Assembly (NCBI GenBank): GCA_038380795.1 | Contig: CM076264.1 | Coordinates: 2,544,001-2,608,000, forward strand | Origin: Pyrocephalus nanus | Taxonomy: Eukaryota > Chordata > Aves > Passeriformes > Tyrannidae | Length of the DNA: 64,000 nucleotides | Direction of reading: 5' to 3' | Shown: in pieces, positions 50,301-62,275 of the stretch | Layout of the letters: each line of letters starts with the position of its first letter | Numbering within the stretch: the first letter of the stretch is position 1 | Made by a program: the position numbers and the translations under genes | Notes under the pieces: generated by a model | Database searches by the model: none | What the model was told of the DNA's origin: nothing | What the model saw: only the letters and a program-made list of their open reading frames with translations

Positions 50301-53300
50301 GTTTTAAACACATCCCATACTTTTACAGAGCCAAAACTCTACCACTGTACATTTCATCTCCAGAGGCCTGTTGCATTTTATGAATTAGCTGGCAAGTCTG
50401 AAAGCAGACCGTACCCACAGCACAAATGTTCTTGGAATCCAGTGATCAGGCATCACACCAGGAATAAGAAATGCTCATTACAAAGAGTCTGGGATTCACA
50501 GAGATGATTTGCTATACAAGTCATAGGCAAGTGCCTGTAACTACTCTTCCAGTCAGTTCAGTATTGCTTTATAAGCAAACAAATCAGCCTTTTCAACATT
50601 GATGCTCTTTGCTGCTTTGGGATCATTCCATATAGGTGTCATCTGCCCTGTGATGGGAGGCAACAGGCATTCTGCCTATCTGCTTGAGCCACTCCTCCTG
50701 CTCTTCCCATTTTGTAACAAAAACTACGGCTTGGCTGCTCTCACTGGAGCCCTGCCAGCTCCATCCTGGGCACAGAGGGCTCTGTGTGCAGGTGTTTCCA
50801 AGGCAGTGCTCAGCAGACCGAGGAGAGGTGTCCCTAAGCTGCTTCTAACGACAAGTCAACGAGAACAGCTCTATCAGGCACAGCAGAGATCAGGACATTA
50901 AGAGGCTCTCCCTGCCACAGTTGGAGTTGTGATTGGTGCCATCAGGGAGCACCAGCAAGATGCAAAGCTCAGTTACCCACAGCTGTCAAGGCAACTGCAA
51001 AACTCCACATCTGTTAGGAAACCCTCTAGTGCCATAGTGCCTGAACACAAGATTTTAAAAAGGGGCTTCAATAGTTGTAAAAACTGTGAGCAAAGGTCAG
51101 CAACCAAACTGGAAATGCTGCTACAGAAAGGGGGGCTCTATCTGCAGTTACATGGGGAAAAAATTAGTAGGAAGTATTTTACCCCTCTTCTGTTTAAGTA
51201 GTCTGCCTGATAGCAGTCCCTATGGATCAGAGAATCTGCATCCTTATCACTTCCTTCCTCCTCATTGGGACACTCAAAATGGATTCTAGAGACTCTCTGC
51301 TTTGAATTGATTTTCCCACTCTATCAAATCAAACCCATCAGATGTTATGGCCACCAACATCTCTGGCCACTTTCATTCTCCAGGCTCAGTTCTGTTCATT
51401 CTCCCCTGTCTGCTTCTTCCAGCCCTTCCTCCGGTATTGGCATTGTGAAGACACCAGGAATCAGAAAGTTACATGATCGATGTGTCTATGGCATTACCCA
51501 ATGCAGAAGAGAACTAGGAAGCTTACTCTGATGTGTATTTGATCTTGAACTAAATGTTGACAATATTAATGAAAAATTAACCTAGTAAGAAAAGACCCAT
51601 CCAGAAGAGCTGACTGAATCCTCACTCCCAAATTAGATCATCAGTTGGGGTTACTCCATTTCTAAGCCACTGACTTCCACTCCAGTCATCAGGAAAAGCA
51701 CAGCCTTTCTTCAAAGTTACTCTGCAATCACAATTAGCAGGTTACCTTCATCTTGATTCTTTTTCATTGTATTAGGTAGCAAAAGCTCTATAACATGGCA
51801 GCACCCTATCACTCCAAGATTTTCTGTCTGCATTCACTACTGGAAAAAAACATCAGCTGTGTACCTTCACCTGGGCCAAGTTTTTTGAAAGTAACTGAGA
51901 CAAAATGCAAGATAAGGAATTGTGGGAGTTTGAAGGCCTAATTGCTAGAGCCAATCTCTTATTGTGTCCTACTGCAGAGAAAAAAAACCAAACTCAACCA
52001 CAGATCCACATAAAAAACAATTCTTCAGTGTAATCTCATGGCTCTGCAAGAATTAAAGTGAATCCATTTTATCTAGAATTTGATCTCAGATACATCTTAA
52101 TTTGAACCTCTACCCAATATTTAAATAAAATGTAGTAAACAGCTGGGAAATTTAAAAGTTGCGTTACCATAAGAGAGAACAGCAACAATAACTACTAGCA
52201 TCTCATTTGTTCCATTGGATCATTTTGGGACAGAAACAGGACTTTTGTCAAGGCAACCATCACAACTTGGGACCCATTAGCAACATCACACATTATTTGT
52301 GTTAAGTGATAATTTTAGTTCAGTTCTCTGCCTCAGAGACAAATGAGAAAAAAGCATGTATAAAAGCAATATGCACTTGGGTAACTTCATAACTTGTGAC
52401 TGATGCCTAAAGCAAATAAATTCTTCTTCTTGCATCCCTCTCACTGGCTCCAGTCTGAATCCCACAAGGAAAAGAGCAGCAGAAAGAAATATATGTTGTC
52501 GCAGGGAAAAGAAAGCTACTCAGGTGCCACAGTGTTCATTAAAGCTGCACCAAGTGCTCACACCAGAGAGGAAGCACTAGATGTACACTCACTGCCCCAC
52601 AGAATGGAAAGTGTTTAGGTAAATACTATCAATATGCAAGTGTGTTTTAATGACAATATCCTGTGCATTCCACCGTTTTTAGCACATTAAAGCATGGCCA
52701 AGAAAGGAGCTCTAAGGAGACAACTCTTTGGAGAGGAGTTGCACTGTTAGTAACACTTCACTAGCAATAATGCTCGGTGTGAGGGAGCAGCACATCGAGT
52801 ACCCATCTCCTGGTGCACAGCAGGGCATCGCCCACAGCAAACTTCCCATCTCAGCAGCGCTCCTTCGTTTATCCATAACCTATGTCACTATTGTTGCAAT
52901 CCTATTTGCAACAATCAACCGGGAAGTGTCACCGCTGAAGTGTTTTTCTGACACACAGCATTGATTTCGTACACATCACAGATTACACAACCACAAAATG
53001 CCATTGCTACTCCTCACTCAGCAATACCCACTTGCAGAAACTCTGCTGTACTTGCTCCACTACAGCCCATTAAAAGACAGGTGATCATTATTTACAATGG
53101 AACTTGCACCCAACTCCACTGCCTATGGAACATACATTGCCCAGCACTCAGGAATTGCGAAAACAGACATTTAGCTGTCAGACTCACAATGCCTGTTTCT
53201 AAAGGCACACCAGGCAGCAGGGCTACCTCTCACTGGATTGCAAAACTTGAACTCCAGAATTACCTTTTACCAATAAGAAAGCACATTTGTTAAAGATTTT

Positions 53301-56300
53301 CTTCGCTTCTGCCTATTTCTTCTTATGTTTGACATTAATCATTTTCGGGTTTTGCAGTAGGTTATGAATGAAAAAGCTTTCAATCCAACTTAGCTGGAAC
53401 ACAGCTGGAGTTGAAGTTCAATGGATGGGCTTGGAGCAGACAGGGATTTAACAGGATCACGTTCCAGATGTAAGCTGGTACGCTTTTATTTGTAGTCACG
53501 AGTGACATCTGAACTGGACTGTGTAATTCTGCAGTTGCTGTAAGGAAGGGACTTGCACATACATAGCTTGAAGTGTAATACACAAAGCAGAGCATAAGCA
53601 ACTAAACAACAATGCAGCCAGAGAAGGAAGTGCCTTAGCAATCAAAAGAAAGGTAAGTTTGAAAGGAAAGACAAAAGGATAAGAAAACAACGCTGTATCA
53701 TTTTATGTTAAATCTGTGTTTTTCCCTCTCTCTAGAGGGCCTGGATGCTTCGTGCTATTTTAATGCTCAGGGTATTGTTTTCCACAAGCACTTGAATGAA
53801 CACTGAAGGACAAAGGGATCATTCTGGAGGGTGCAGCTTTTTGCAGTGAGGTAGCCCTGAGGTCTTGATTCTGTTGATTCAGTGTCTCCTCAGATCAGGT
53901 GAATGACAGGAAGTGCAGCTCAGCACCTTTGTGGCTGCAGCTGTACTGCCACAGCAAGGAGGTCACAGCACCTTAGCAGAACCCACCGATGGCCCACATC
54001 CCAAGGTACAACCAGAACGGGCCATACCAACAAATGAGCTACAACACTCCCATACCCACCCAAATACACGTGCTCTAATCTGCTTTAACTTCCCAAATTC
54101 TGCCTTTGAAGGAAGACTAAAAGCTGACTTGCAGCTGCTTTATCGTTTGAGTGACCCAGATTGTGTTTTTAAACATTTGCTCAGCTGAGCTATGAACTGG
54201 CTTCTTTGGGGAAAAAGAATTATGCAGAGCATTAAGACTGATTATAAGACACCTCCTTTCATTTCTGCATTCAGACAAGTCCTGCAATGTTAAGAAAAAC
54301 TGGTCACAAAGATCAAAAGAGAAGGGAAGGCAATTAGCAGATTGTCACTTATCCCTCTTCAAAAGAAACAGTTTTGCAGCTTTTGTTGATAAGAACAAGC
54401 TAAAGCCACATTTTAAGGGCCTCTTAGCAAACTACTGCAAATGACAGGGACTTCAGTGTGTTAGGCTCGTGAAAGATTTCTGGTTTTTTTAAAATCCGAA
54501 TTTGTGAGAAATATTTGCCTATTAACAGTGAGGCAAGAAACGTTCTAATGAACAGATAAAGAAAAAACATGAAAGAAAGGACAGTGCAGACTGCATAGAA
54601 TAAAGGCTGGAAAGCTGACTCTTAGAGAAAGGACTGCTACTTTTCAATGAGGCCCAAGAAAACAGTGAATCCTATACCTAGTCCATCTCCCTTGCAGTAC
54701 AGATAAATAAGTTACATATTCAAGGTCCCACTTCTAACTGAAGCTACAAATGGTGCTGGCAAGGAGAGCATACCTGATTTTACGTATTCTGTAAAGCAGC
54801 AAAAGCTGTCATCACTGAAAAAGAGAAGACCTGCCAAGGCATGCACTGGCTAAGTATAGGTATTATAGTGATAAACCAGCAACTGATGTACAATCAGAAA
54901 CAGGCAATGAGAAATCTGGTTTCAGGATGTCAAGCACCAAACTGACAAGGCACATTGTTGTAAAGCAAAGCAGGACACCACTGGGTACCCTATGATGGGA
55001 GTTTTCTGTGGGTCCGTGAAATACATCTAACCAGGAGCAGGACAAAGTTGTTGCTTGAGTTCTTGTTGAGATTTCTTATCAGCACCACTAGATACATAAT
55101 GACCACACAGCCGGGAGGTGAAAAATTGGCAGAGTTTTGGTTTACAGTCAAAGGATTCGAGACAGTCTTCAGCCACGCTACAACACAGCTGATTCTGCAA
55201 GACAACAAGCTGAAGCAGAAATACAGCTACCCCTTACCAGCTTAATGTCTGCTCTCTCAGTAGATGCAAAGAAATCAAGTATCTAATTTGCTTTTTGGGG
55301 TTTGTCTCCAAAAAGAAATTTGTGGATATACTGTATCAAAGAACAATAAGGAAATAAGCGAAATCTTGGCAGTTCCATTATGCAAGAATGGGAAAGGCAA
55401 CGTGGAAGACAGATGAGGCTTTGCAATCTCAGGCACTGAAAACCATCATATATTACAAAAGACTGTTCTGGATTTAAGTTAAACACAGGACCACGAAATA
55501 GAAAAGCAGATAATACAATTTATGTTACTATGCGAGAGAGAGAATGGCACTGAACACTGCAAATGTTATCAACACAAAAATATACACCCAAAAGACCCAA
55601 ACCGACAAAAATAAATGAATCCCATTTCAGTCCAACTGCTATTTTGATCATCAGGTTGTTATTCCTTATTTGTTTGTATAAATACAAATTCCTTATTTAT
55701 TTGTTTAGATTTTTAATGTACTGTGAGGAAAGGCAGATTTTCAGGTCTCTACATCGCAGGAAAGAGCAGCTGCTGCACACAGAAGGATCACAGATTTCAC
55801 AGTGTGTCCTCAGATTATTTGTGTAAAGCAAAGAGCAGTGTCAATACCAAACCAGTGGCTCCCACAGGGCAGACTCCTGTGGGACATGTGAGGTGCCAGT
55901 GCTGAATTTTTTTGAGTGATTAAGGGAACTTTTTTGAGAATGGAAAAGGAAAAAATAAATAGGTCCTGCAACGTGATGTCTTTAGGAATGATGTCCTTCA
56001 GAACAGCTACCAGCCTTTGCACCAAGAGAATACATCCAAGGGTGGGAAATGGCCCGGTCATTGATGTCCAAGACTAACTCTGACTACTGAAGTTGACCCC
56101 AGTCCAACACAGTGACTTCAAAGATCGTAGCCTGATCCCTTAGAGTATATTCTCTTTAGTCCCATTCTTCTCCCTGACTACAGCAGTTCCATCAAAAGAA
56201 TCTGATGTACAGATGGCCAAATACTTACATTTCCTATTTAATAAAAAACTCAAACAGGCTCATTTTGGGCACACAATCTAACTTGCCACAAGACACACAA

Positions 56301-57419
56301 AAAATTACAATAAATCACGTAACTTGTTTCCAGCAGGGCTTCTCTCCTCTGGCACACACCACAGCTATGGGAAGCACACCCAGACATAAATCAAGGACTG
56401 CTCCCACTTGGCACTCCAAACTCCCAACACCAGCACATTATCCCACAGCACTGAAAGCCACCAGGTGACATTCTGAGCAGTTTGATCATTACATACAGTA
56501 TCTGTATCATGGTGAATACAAACAACTCCTTCAAACAGCAACCACCTCAACCACAACATGACTGGTAAGCTTCATGAAAAGTAGCTGCTTTGTGTTGTCT
56601 TCAAGTATGAATAGTAACATAGCTGAAACAGCACCTAGAATTCCCAGTGTAGGGAAAATACCTACAAGACCTCCAACTCCTCAGTTTAGTGGGATTCCAA
56701 CGTTGATCACTATTACTCAGGCAGTTCTGCTATTAAAACCTGTAAGGATTAATTTGAAGTTGGCCTCAGCTCTCTTAAGAAGGGCCAAGAACTAAATATT
56801 TTTCCTTTCTCCACACAAACTGCAGGGACACAATTTTTGAGAAGCCCCATCCAGGTGCACTTCATTCTACCTTTAAGCCCCATCCAATACAAGTCTCCAG
56901 GTGCCTACTCTGTGTCCCTACTCCACATCACTACAAGCAGTAATAACTAAGAAATAACATTTATGGCTGAGCTTCAAGTCTCCTGGAAGACTTTCAGCTA
57001 TTTCTCTCAGCAGCAACTGAAGCAAAAACTGTAACTACCCCTAAAAAAATAAGGCAAGCAGGGCTGATTTGGGGGCTGGAGGATCTCCCAAAAGGCTGGC
57101 CAGCCTGAGGAAGTCTCATGCTTTGCATTTGACACTAAACTACAGTCACAGAACCTCCAAAGCCAAAATATTTTCAGATTTTAGGTTTGCAATTGCTACT
57201 CCTTGGAAAAAGCAGCTTTTAAAGAAGCTTCAGTTCAGGTGTTACCTTCTCCTTACGAGTGAAGTAAAAGCAAGAGTGGGCTCCCTAGATATGAAAGCCC
57301 ACACAGGCAATGAAAAATTTAGCACCCTACTTCTGTTGTAGGGCCTGCACACCTACAGGATCCATATAATTTGCATCTGTTGCTGATGGTGGTCTTTTCA
57401 GTTTAGGTATCTAGTTTAA
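47389..57419. other. Long unique AT-rich noncoding stretch
   Basis: No exon, RNA gene or transposon recognised. A12 lies at 50,056-50,067, next to a short direct repeat (TTCACAAAATTAA twice, near 50,013-50,045). An acceptor-like tract (TTTTTCCCTCTCTCTAG, AG at 53,734-53,735) has no convincing donor. A 12-base word, AAGCCCCATCCA, is repeated at 56,842-56,853 and 56,875-56,886. Open frames are under 120 codons. Confidence 0.5.
50056..50067. repeat. A12 homopolymer
   Basis: Twelve A within a longer A-rich tract running on as TAAAATAAAA. Confidence 0.85.
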
Positions 57420-57599
57420 GGATCAGTAGACAATTAACAATTGATAACCAGCTCAAATAGCTCACTTGATATCTCTGTCTGAGGCACACTCCCACAGTCA
57501 GTGTCTCAGTTCACTCAGCTACACTGAACAATAACTCCAAATCAAAACAGAGGCAGCTGCACTGACGATGTCAATAAGAAAACTGCTTCAGTGCTGCCT

Positions 57600-57960
57600 T
57601 AAAACAATAAAAATCAAATAAATCAGCATTTATTGGCTACATTTCCTTTAACCTCGAAGCCTTATAACATCCTCTTCGGAATAAGTTATTAGAAGTAGAT
57701 AATAGTGTTCTGCAATGCTTGTGAATTGCTGCTTAAGTAGATTTTAATAATTGAGAATGGAAAATTTTATCACTGTGCACTAGAACCTTGTCAGGATGAA
57801 ATGCTGGGCAGCCAAAATTCGCTTTAGTTTGGTGCTTTATCCTCATTTCAGCAGCAGGCGAGCGAATTCTAGCCCTTTGGTTTCTTCTAATTTAATTATT
57901 TAAGCTATCTAATAGGCTTTTTAATTTTTCAAGGCCAATGCACAAGGCAAGAAGTAATTT
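57600..57960. promoter_or_regulatory. Candidate conserved noncoding element (TAAT-rich)
   Basis: The segment is complex and AT-rich, with many homeodomain-type words, most densely TAATTTAATTATTTAA at 57,888-57,903 and further TAAT words on either side. It shows little low-complexity sequence and preserves a few CpGs (near 57,655, 57,677 and 57,860). This is the texture of deeply conserved vertebrate noncoding elements. Conservation itself cannot be seen from one sequence. Confidence 0.25.
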
Positions 57961-57967
57961 GGTAAGG

Positions 57968-57978
57968 AAAAAAAAAAA
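57968..57978. repeat. A11 homopolymer
   Basis: Eleven consecutive A. No retrocopy recognised. Confidence 0.85.
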
Positions 57979-58427
57979 GGACAGGTGAGTTGGTACATAA
58001 ATTCCATTGGGCACAAAATAAAAGGCAGTGTGTGCATCCCTCATGGAGTCACAGCATGCCAAGCAGCTGGGAGGTCACAGCATCTCCTACACACCCCTCT
58101 TGCTTCCTCCTGGAAGGAATCAGTGTGCCTGAGTCATTAAAAGGATGCAGGTAATGTCCATGCAACCTCAGGATCATGTTTCTAGAGAAGAGGTTGAAGA
58201 GCCAGCTCTCCCAATTGAAAACAGTGGATGAATTGGCCCCAGTGTCTAATTTTCATCTCTTCCCTCATCATCATTTAAGAAAATTAAAATCTAAGTGATG
58301 TTGGTGTCAAGTGATCATGAAGAACAAGAGAACACAATTGAAAAATTCAACCTGGTCTGATGCTGAGAATTCCTCTAAATATATACCCACTTCACATCTC
58401 CCATTTGTTTTCCCCTCTGGAAGCACC

Positions 58428-58440
58428 AAAAAAAAAAAAA
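58428..58440. repeat. A13 homopolymer
   Basis: Thirteen consecutive A followed by CAAACCAAAGG. No retrocopy body recognised upstream. Confidence 0.9.
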
Positions 58441-61400
58441 CAAACCAAAGGATTTTGTAAGGCAAGAATAATCCCTTCTAGGAAAGAAATTAGAAATAAG
58501 GAATTGCTTATTTAAAATGCTTATTTAGGCCTTAAAAGGCCTTACTGACCTTCCTTCATGAATAAACAAGGAGCTTTTCCAGAACTGAGAGAGAAATGCA
58601 TTCTACACAATGAATGTGTTCCTTTGTTGTCAGACAGAAAATGCAGTGCAGAACCAAAGCACTTTGTTCTAGGCTACTTGCACCTAGCACTGATTTTAAG
58701 TCTTGAAGTTCTACAGAAACAAGTTATATTCATGGTTTAGGACACTGGATAAGAACAAAGTAAGACAGAGTAGAAGGAAAATTCATAGTGTTGAGGTTGC
58801 TCCTATTATTAATGGATTTTATGATATTGCCCAAGCTAAGTGAAGTTCATCATTAATTCTTTTTCCTCTGGAGTCTTCAGAAATATTTATTTGTTGAAAC
58901 AAATGTTTGATATTTGCAAACAATATTTTTGGTGTAAATATTTCAGTTTCAAAATAGAGCAGTGGCAGAGAGGGATGCCACCTTCTCTGAACTAACAAAC
59001 AGGTTAGCAAGAAGAGGGGCTTTTCCCAAAGTAGGGAAAACACAAGGAGCGCTCAGCTCTTCACATATCAGGTTCTATGACAACATGCCAGCTGTGATTT
59101 ATGGAGAAATTCAGGCTTCCAAGGAGCATTTATTCCCAAAGGAAGCAACAAGGCCCACCCCATGGACACCTAGAAGGATATGCAAAAATCTAGTCCAAGG
59201 TTGGTAAACATCTGTTTCTCCAGCCTCACCCTCTGCCTCCACACTTGACATGTTTTTGACAAGAGATGTCTTTCCTCTACTGTTTTTGGGAGAAGGTTTT
59301 GCTGGAGGAGTGGCAGAGGGAAGGAATGAAGAAATACCCCACCCTGTTCCTCCAGAAGCTCCTGTTGCCAAGGTGCTACCTACATCATCTGAGGAGCAGA
59401 ACCCAAAACTCCATCTATACTTAGTGCTCGAATTACAAGTGTCCCTCAAACCATCAGACAGTCACAGACCTGCATTGGGGAGAGTCAGGATGGAGCAGCT
59501 TCTCAGGGTTCATCTCCTATTTAATTCACGTTATTCAGAGCATGACACGCATTTATTACTAGCAAAGTGTATTACTGACATGCCAGGCTTCAGGAAATTC
59601 CTTGGATAATCACATGATGGTGACAATAACAGGGGGAAAAAGTCCAACTGATTTTATATTGGCACAGTAACTTGACATGTATTTATAAGCAATGCTGTAA
59701 AAAACAGATTCTGCAAGCTGCAGGGACCAAGTACAACATTCTATATATAACAGTTCTTAAGATGATGAACTATTTTTGGCCTGTGCTGATCCAAGTTGCA
59801 ACATAGATAAGGGGGAACAGAAGATAATCTGCTGAGATACAGCTGATTAGAAATCAATCAATCAAATAAGATGAGAATTACAGAGAGGCCACCCATCAGA
59901 AAGCCTACCTCAGTTAGCTCTAAATAACACCAACTTCTATGGGGAAATACACACAGCTTTCCTTTCCCACTTCTGTCCAGAGGTTCTCTCCTTTCCAGGG
60001 CCATTCACTACACAAGATTGTTCCTGGGATTCTCATTTGCTCCTGTTACTGACCATGAGATCTGAAGAACAATTCAGGGGTTTTGGCCACTGGCTGTTTT
60101 CAAGTCCACGTTTGCAAACAGCATTGGAAAATCATCTTGACAGCTGATAACCATTTAACTCCCATTACACAGTGGCGTCTATATCAGCAACAGGCTGAAT
60201 ATTTCTAAGCAGAGGTCATGGGTAGGAATTCTGGTCTGCTGTGATGCTGAGCTCACCAAAGCTGGATTGAACACAATTATGATATAATGGTATTGTTGAC
60301 AAAAGACACTTCCGTAATTTTAATTGTTGATACAGCTTCTACACAATTAATAAGACACTATAAATTAGCTCTGATTGAATATGAGTCACAAGAACACAAG
60401 TGGGCTTCCATTACAGCTCAAGTAATTTATCAAGTCAAGATAATTAAAGCCAACACCAAAAACTACTGCAAACCAAGCTCGTGACCAATACCTTTACATC
60501 TGCTTAGCCTGGCAGATGAAATACAGGCAGTCATTTTTTGTTGCCTAGGATATGCCTTAAACAAGTAAATATTGCATCATTTTATCTATGGTTGGTTGTT
60601 TTTAAATGGGTCATGCCAAGAGGATTAAGCTCTTACAGAAATACGAACTTTACATCTTAATTACCTCCTTAGTTTCTTTTCAAGAACCTACATACCACAT
60701 TCTATACCATGCATTGTTATTTATAATATTTCATTTATATAGAATATTGCCAACATAGCCCCTTCTGAAGGACAGTCCTTTTCCTACCCAAGGAACAAAA
60801 GTAGTAAAAATGACAAGCTGTATTTTTAACTACATCACTAACTCCTATTCGCCAGCAACCCTGATTCCAAGCTAAGTTTGGCTGGAACAGATTGGATTTT
60901 AGAAATGCAGCTAATGCATGTTTTCTGTAGAGCCCTGACAGTGCAGTGAGTTCTTTGGGGCTTTACTTGCTTCTCCCACTGCTGGAAAGTCTAGTGCACA
61001 CATAATACAGGCCATCACTTATCTGCATGTCAGGGCATTGCACGTTTAAGAGCAAGAACTCCTTGGAGGATGCCACCTTTTCCCAGTTTCACAGGCCACA
61101 TAACTTGTAGTTGGACATTCCCTATAAGGATTGAGAGGTATGGAAGCCAAAATTTCCACAGCAAAGTCTAACAGTATTAGCTCTGCAGTGACAGCATATT
61201 TTTAGTAGACACAAAGAGATACAAAGAGATGTATCTGCTATTATCATGAGCACATTAATAAGATGCAAGGCTATGAAATACGCTACATAAATACACTGAG
61301 GTATTTAAAAGTATTAAAATTTAAAATTTTAAAAACTTTACATTGATAAAGTGTTCTGTACACTGACAACTTGATCATACTGCCTCAAGCCCTCAAGTTT

Positions 61401-61689
61401 TGAAATCTAAATGTCTGTATAAATTCACTGAGCCTACTTACTCCTCTAATAAGTTTTTGTTTACAACTCAAATGAAGACATAGAGACTTCTGCTTCCCTA
61501 AGACTACTTATTCATGACTTGCTGTCATTTGCATTTTCAGAGACCTTCCAGATCCAAAATAATACACACAACATAATACTTTGCTAAGATACATAAACAG
61601 TATGTTTGTCATGTTAGGTGAAGAAATGCTTCTGACTATTTTAGGGTTTAAATTTTACTTATTAATACATTTAATTACAGGGAAAACAA
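58441..61689. other. Unique AT-rich noncoding stretch
   Basis: No gene recognised. ACAAAGAGAT is tandemly duplicated at 61,213-61,232. A TTTAAAATTTTAAAA palindromic tract lies near 61,320. A 119-codon plus frame at 59,250-59,609 has no family resemblance. Confidence 0.5.
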
Positions 61690-61830
61690 CTGCCATTTAA
61701 TTGTTACCTTGCAACTTCATATGTCCTTAATTCCACATAATTGTGATTAATGCATAATTTATATTTATCAGCAGTAATCACTGACGTGGTTGCATTTAAT
61801 CATTTCTGCAGTCTTGGCCTGTCTCAAGTA
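61690..61830. promoter_or_regulatory. Candidate conserved noncoding element
   Basis: Contains TTAATGCATAATTTAT at 61,747-61,762 (POU/homeodomain-like), TGACGTGG at 61,782-61,789 (CRE-like half) and several ATTTAAT words, without simple repeats. It lies about 100 bases from the CR1 copy at 61,934. Motif texture only; conservation is unknown. Confidence 0.22.
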
Positions 61831-61933
61831 GCTCATACTGGACACTGTGGCAAAGTTCATAATTAAATAGAGAAAACCCTATTTCAGAAAGGCAGCCCAT
61901 GGGCTGGATGGAACAGCCTAAGAGGTGCTTGGC

Positions 61934-62275
61934 ATCACAGAACTGTTTGGGTTGGAAGGGACCTTAAAGATCATCTCATTCCAACCCCCTGCCATGGGCA
62001 GGGACACCTTCCAGTAGACCAGGTTGCTCCAAGCCTTGTCCAACCTGGCCCTGAACACTTGCAGGGATGAGGCATCCACAGCTTCTGTTAAACCTGTCTC
62101 ATCACCTTCAGAGTAGAAAAGTTACTTCGTCATATCCTTATATTCAACCTAAACTCTTTTCAGTTTAAAACAATTGCCCCTTCTCCTGGTCCTACATGCC
62201 CTGTAGAAAGCCTGGTTTTTGTCTGTAAGTGTCCTTTACACATTGTAAAGCAGTGACCAGGTCTTTACTGAACTC
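61934..62275 (-). mobile_element. CR1 LINE, 5'-truncated, minus strand
   Basis: This is the best-preserved transposon in the window. Reading on plus gives the complement of a CR1 3' end: CATCACAGAACTG (the decayed terminal octamer repeat), GGGTTGGAAGGGACCTTAAA, CCCCTGCCATGGGCAGGG, TCCAACCTGGCCCTGAACAC, GGCATCCACAGCTTCT, then the more diverged 'CTTTTCAGTTTAAAACAATT' and 'CCAGGTCTTTACTGAACTCC' parts. It fades out at about 62,275, so only roughly 340 bases of the 3' end are present. This 5' truncation is normal for CR1. The orientation and bird-type 3' end are the main evidence for the host lineage. It has no coding capacity. Confidence 0.93.

Noticed and set aside
53715..53800. Acceptor-like TTTTTCCCTCTCTCTAG
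   Set aside because: No plausible donor or conserved peptide follows; pyrimidine tracts ending in AG are frequent in such DNA.
28155..61545. Scattered ATTTGCAT octamers
   Set aside because: Their number is about what AT-rich sequence of this length gives; only the one adjoining the CpG cluster at 47.38 kb is reported.
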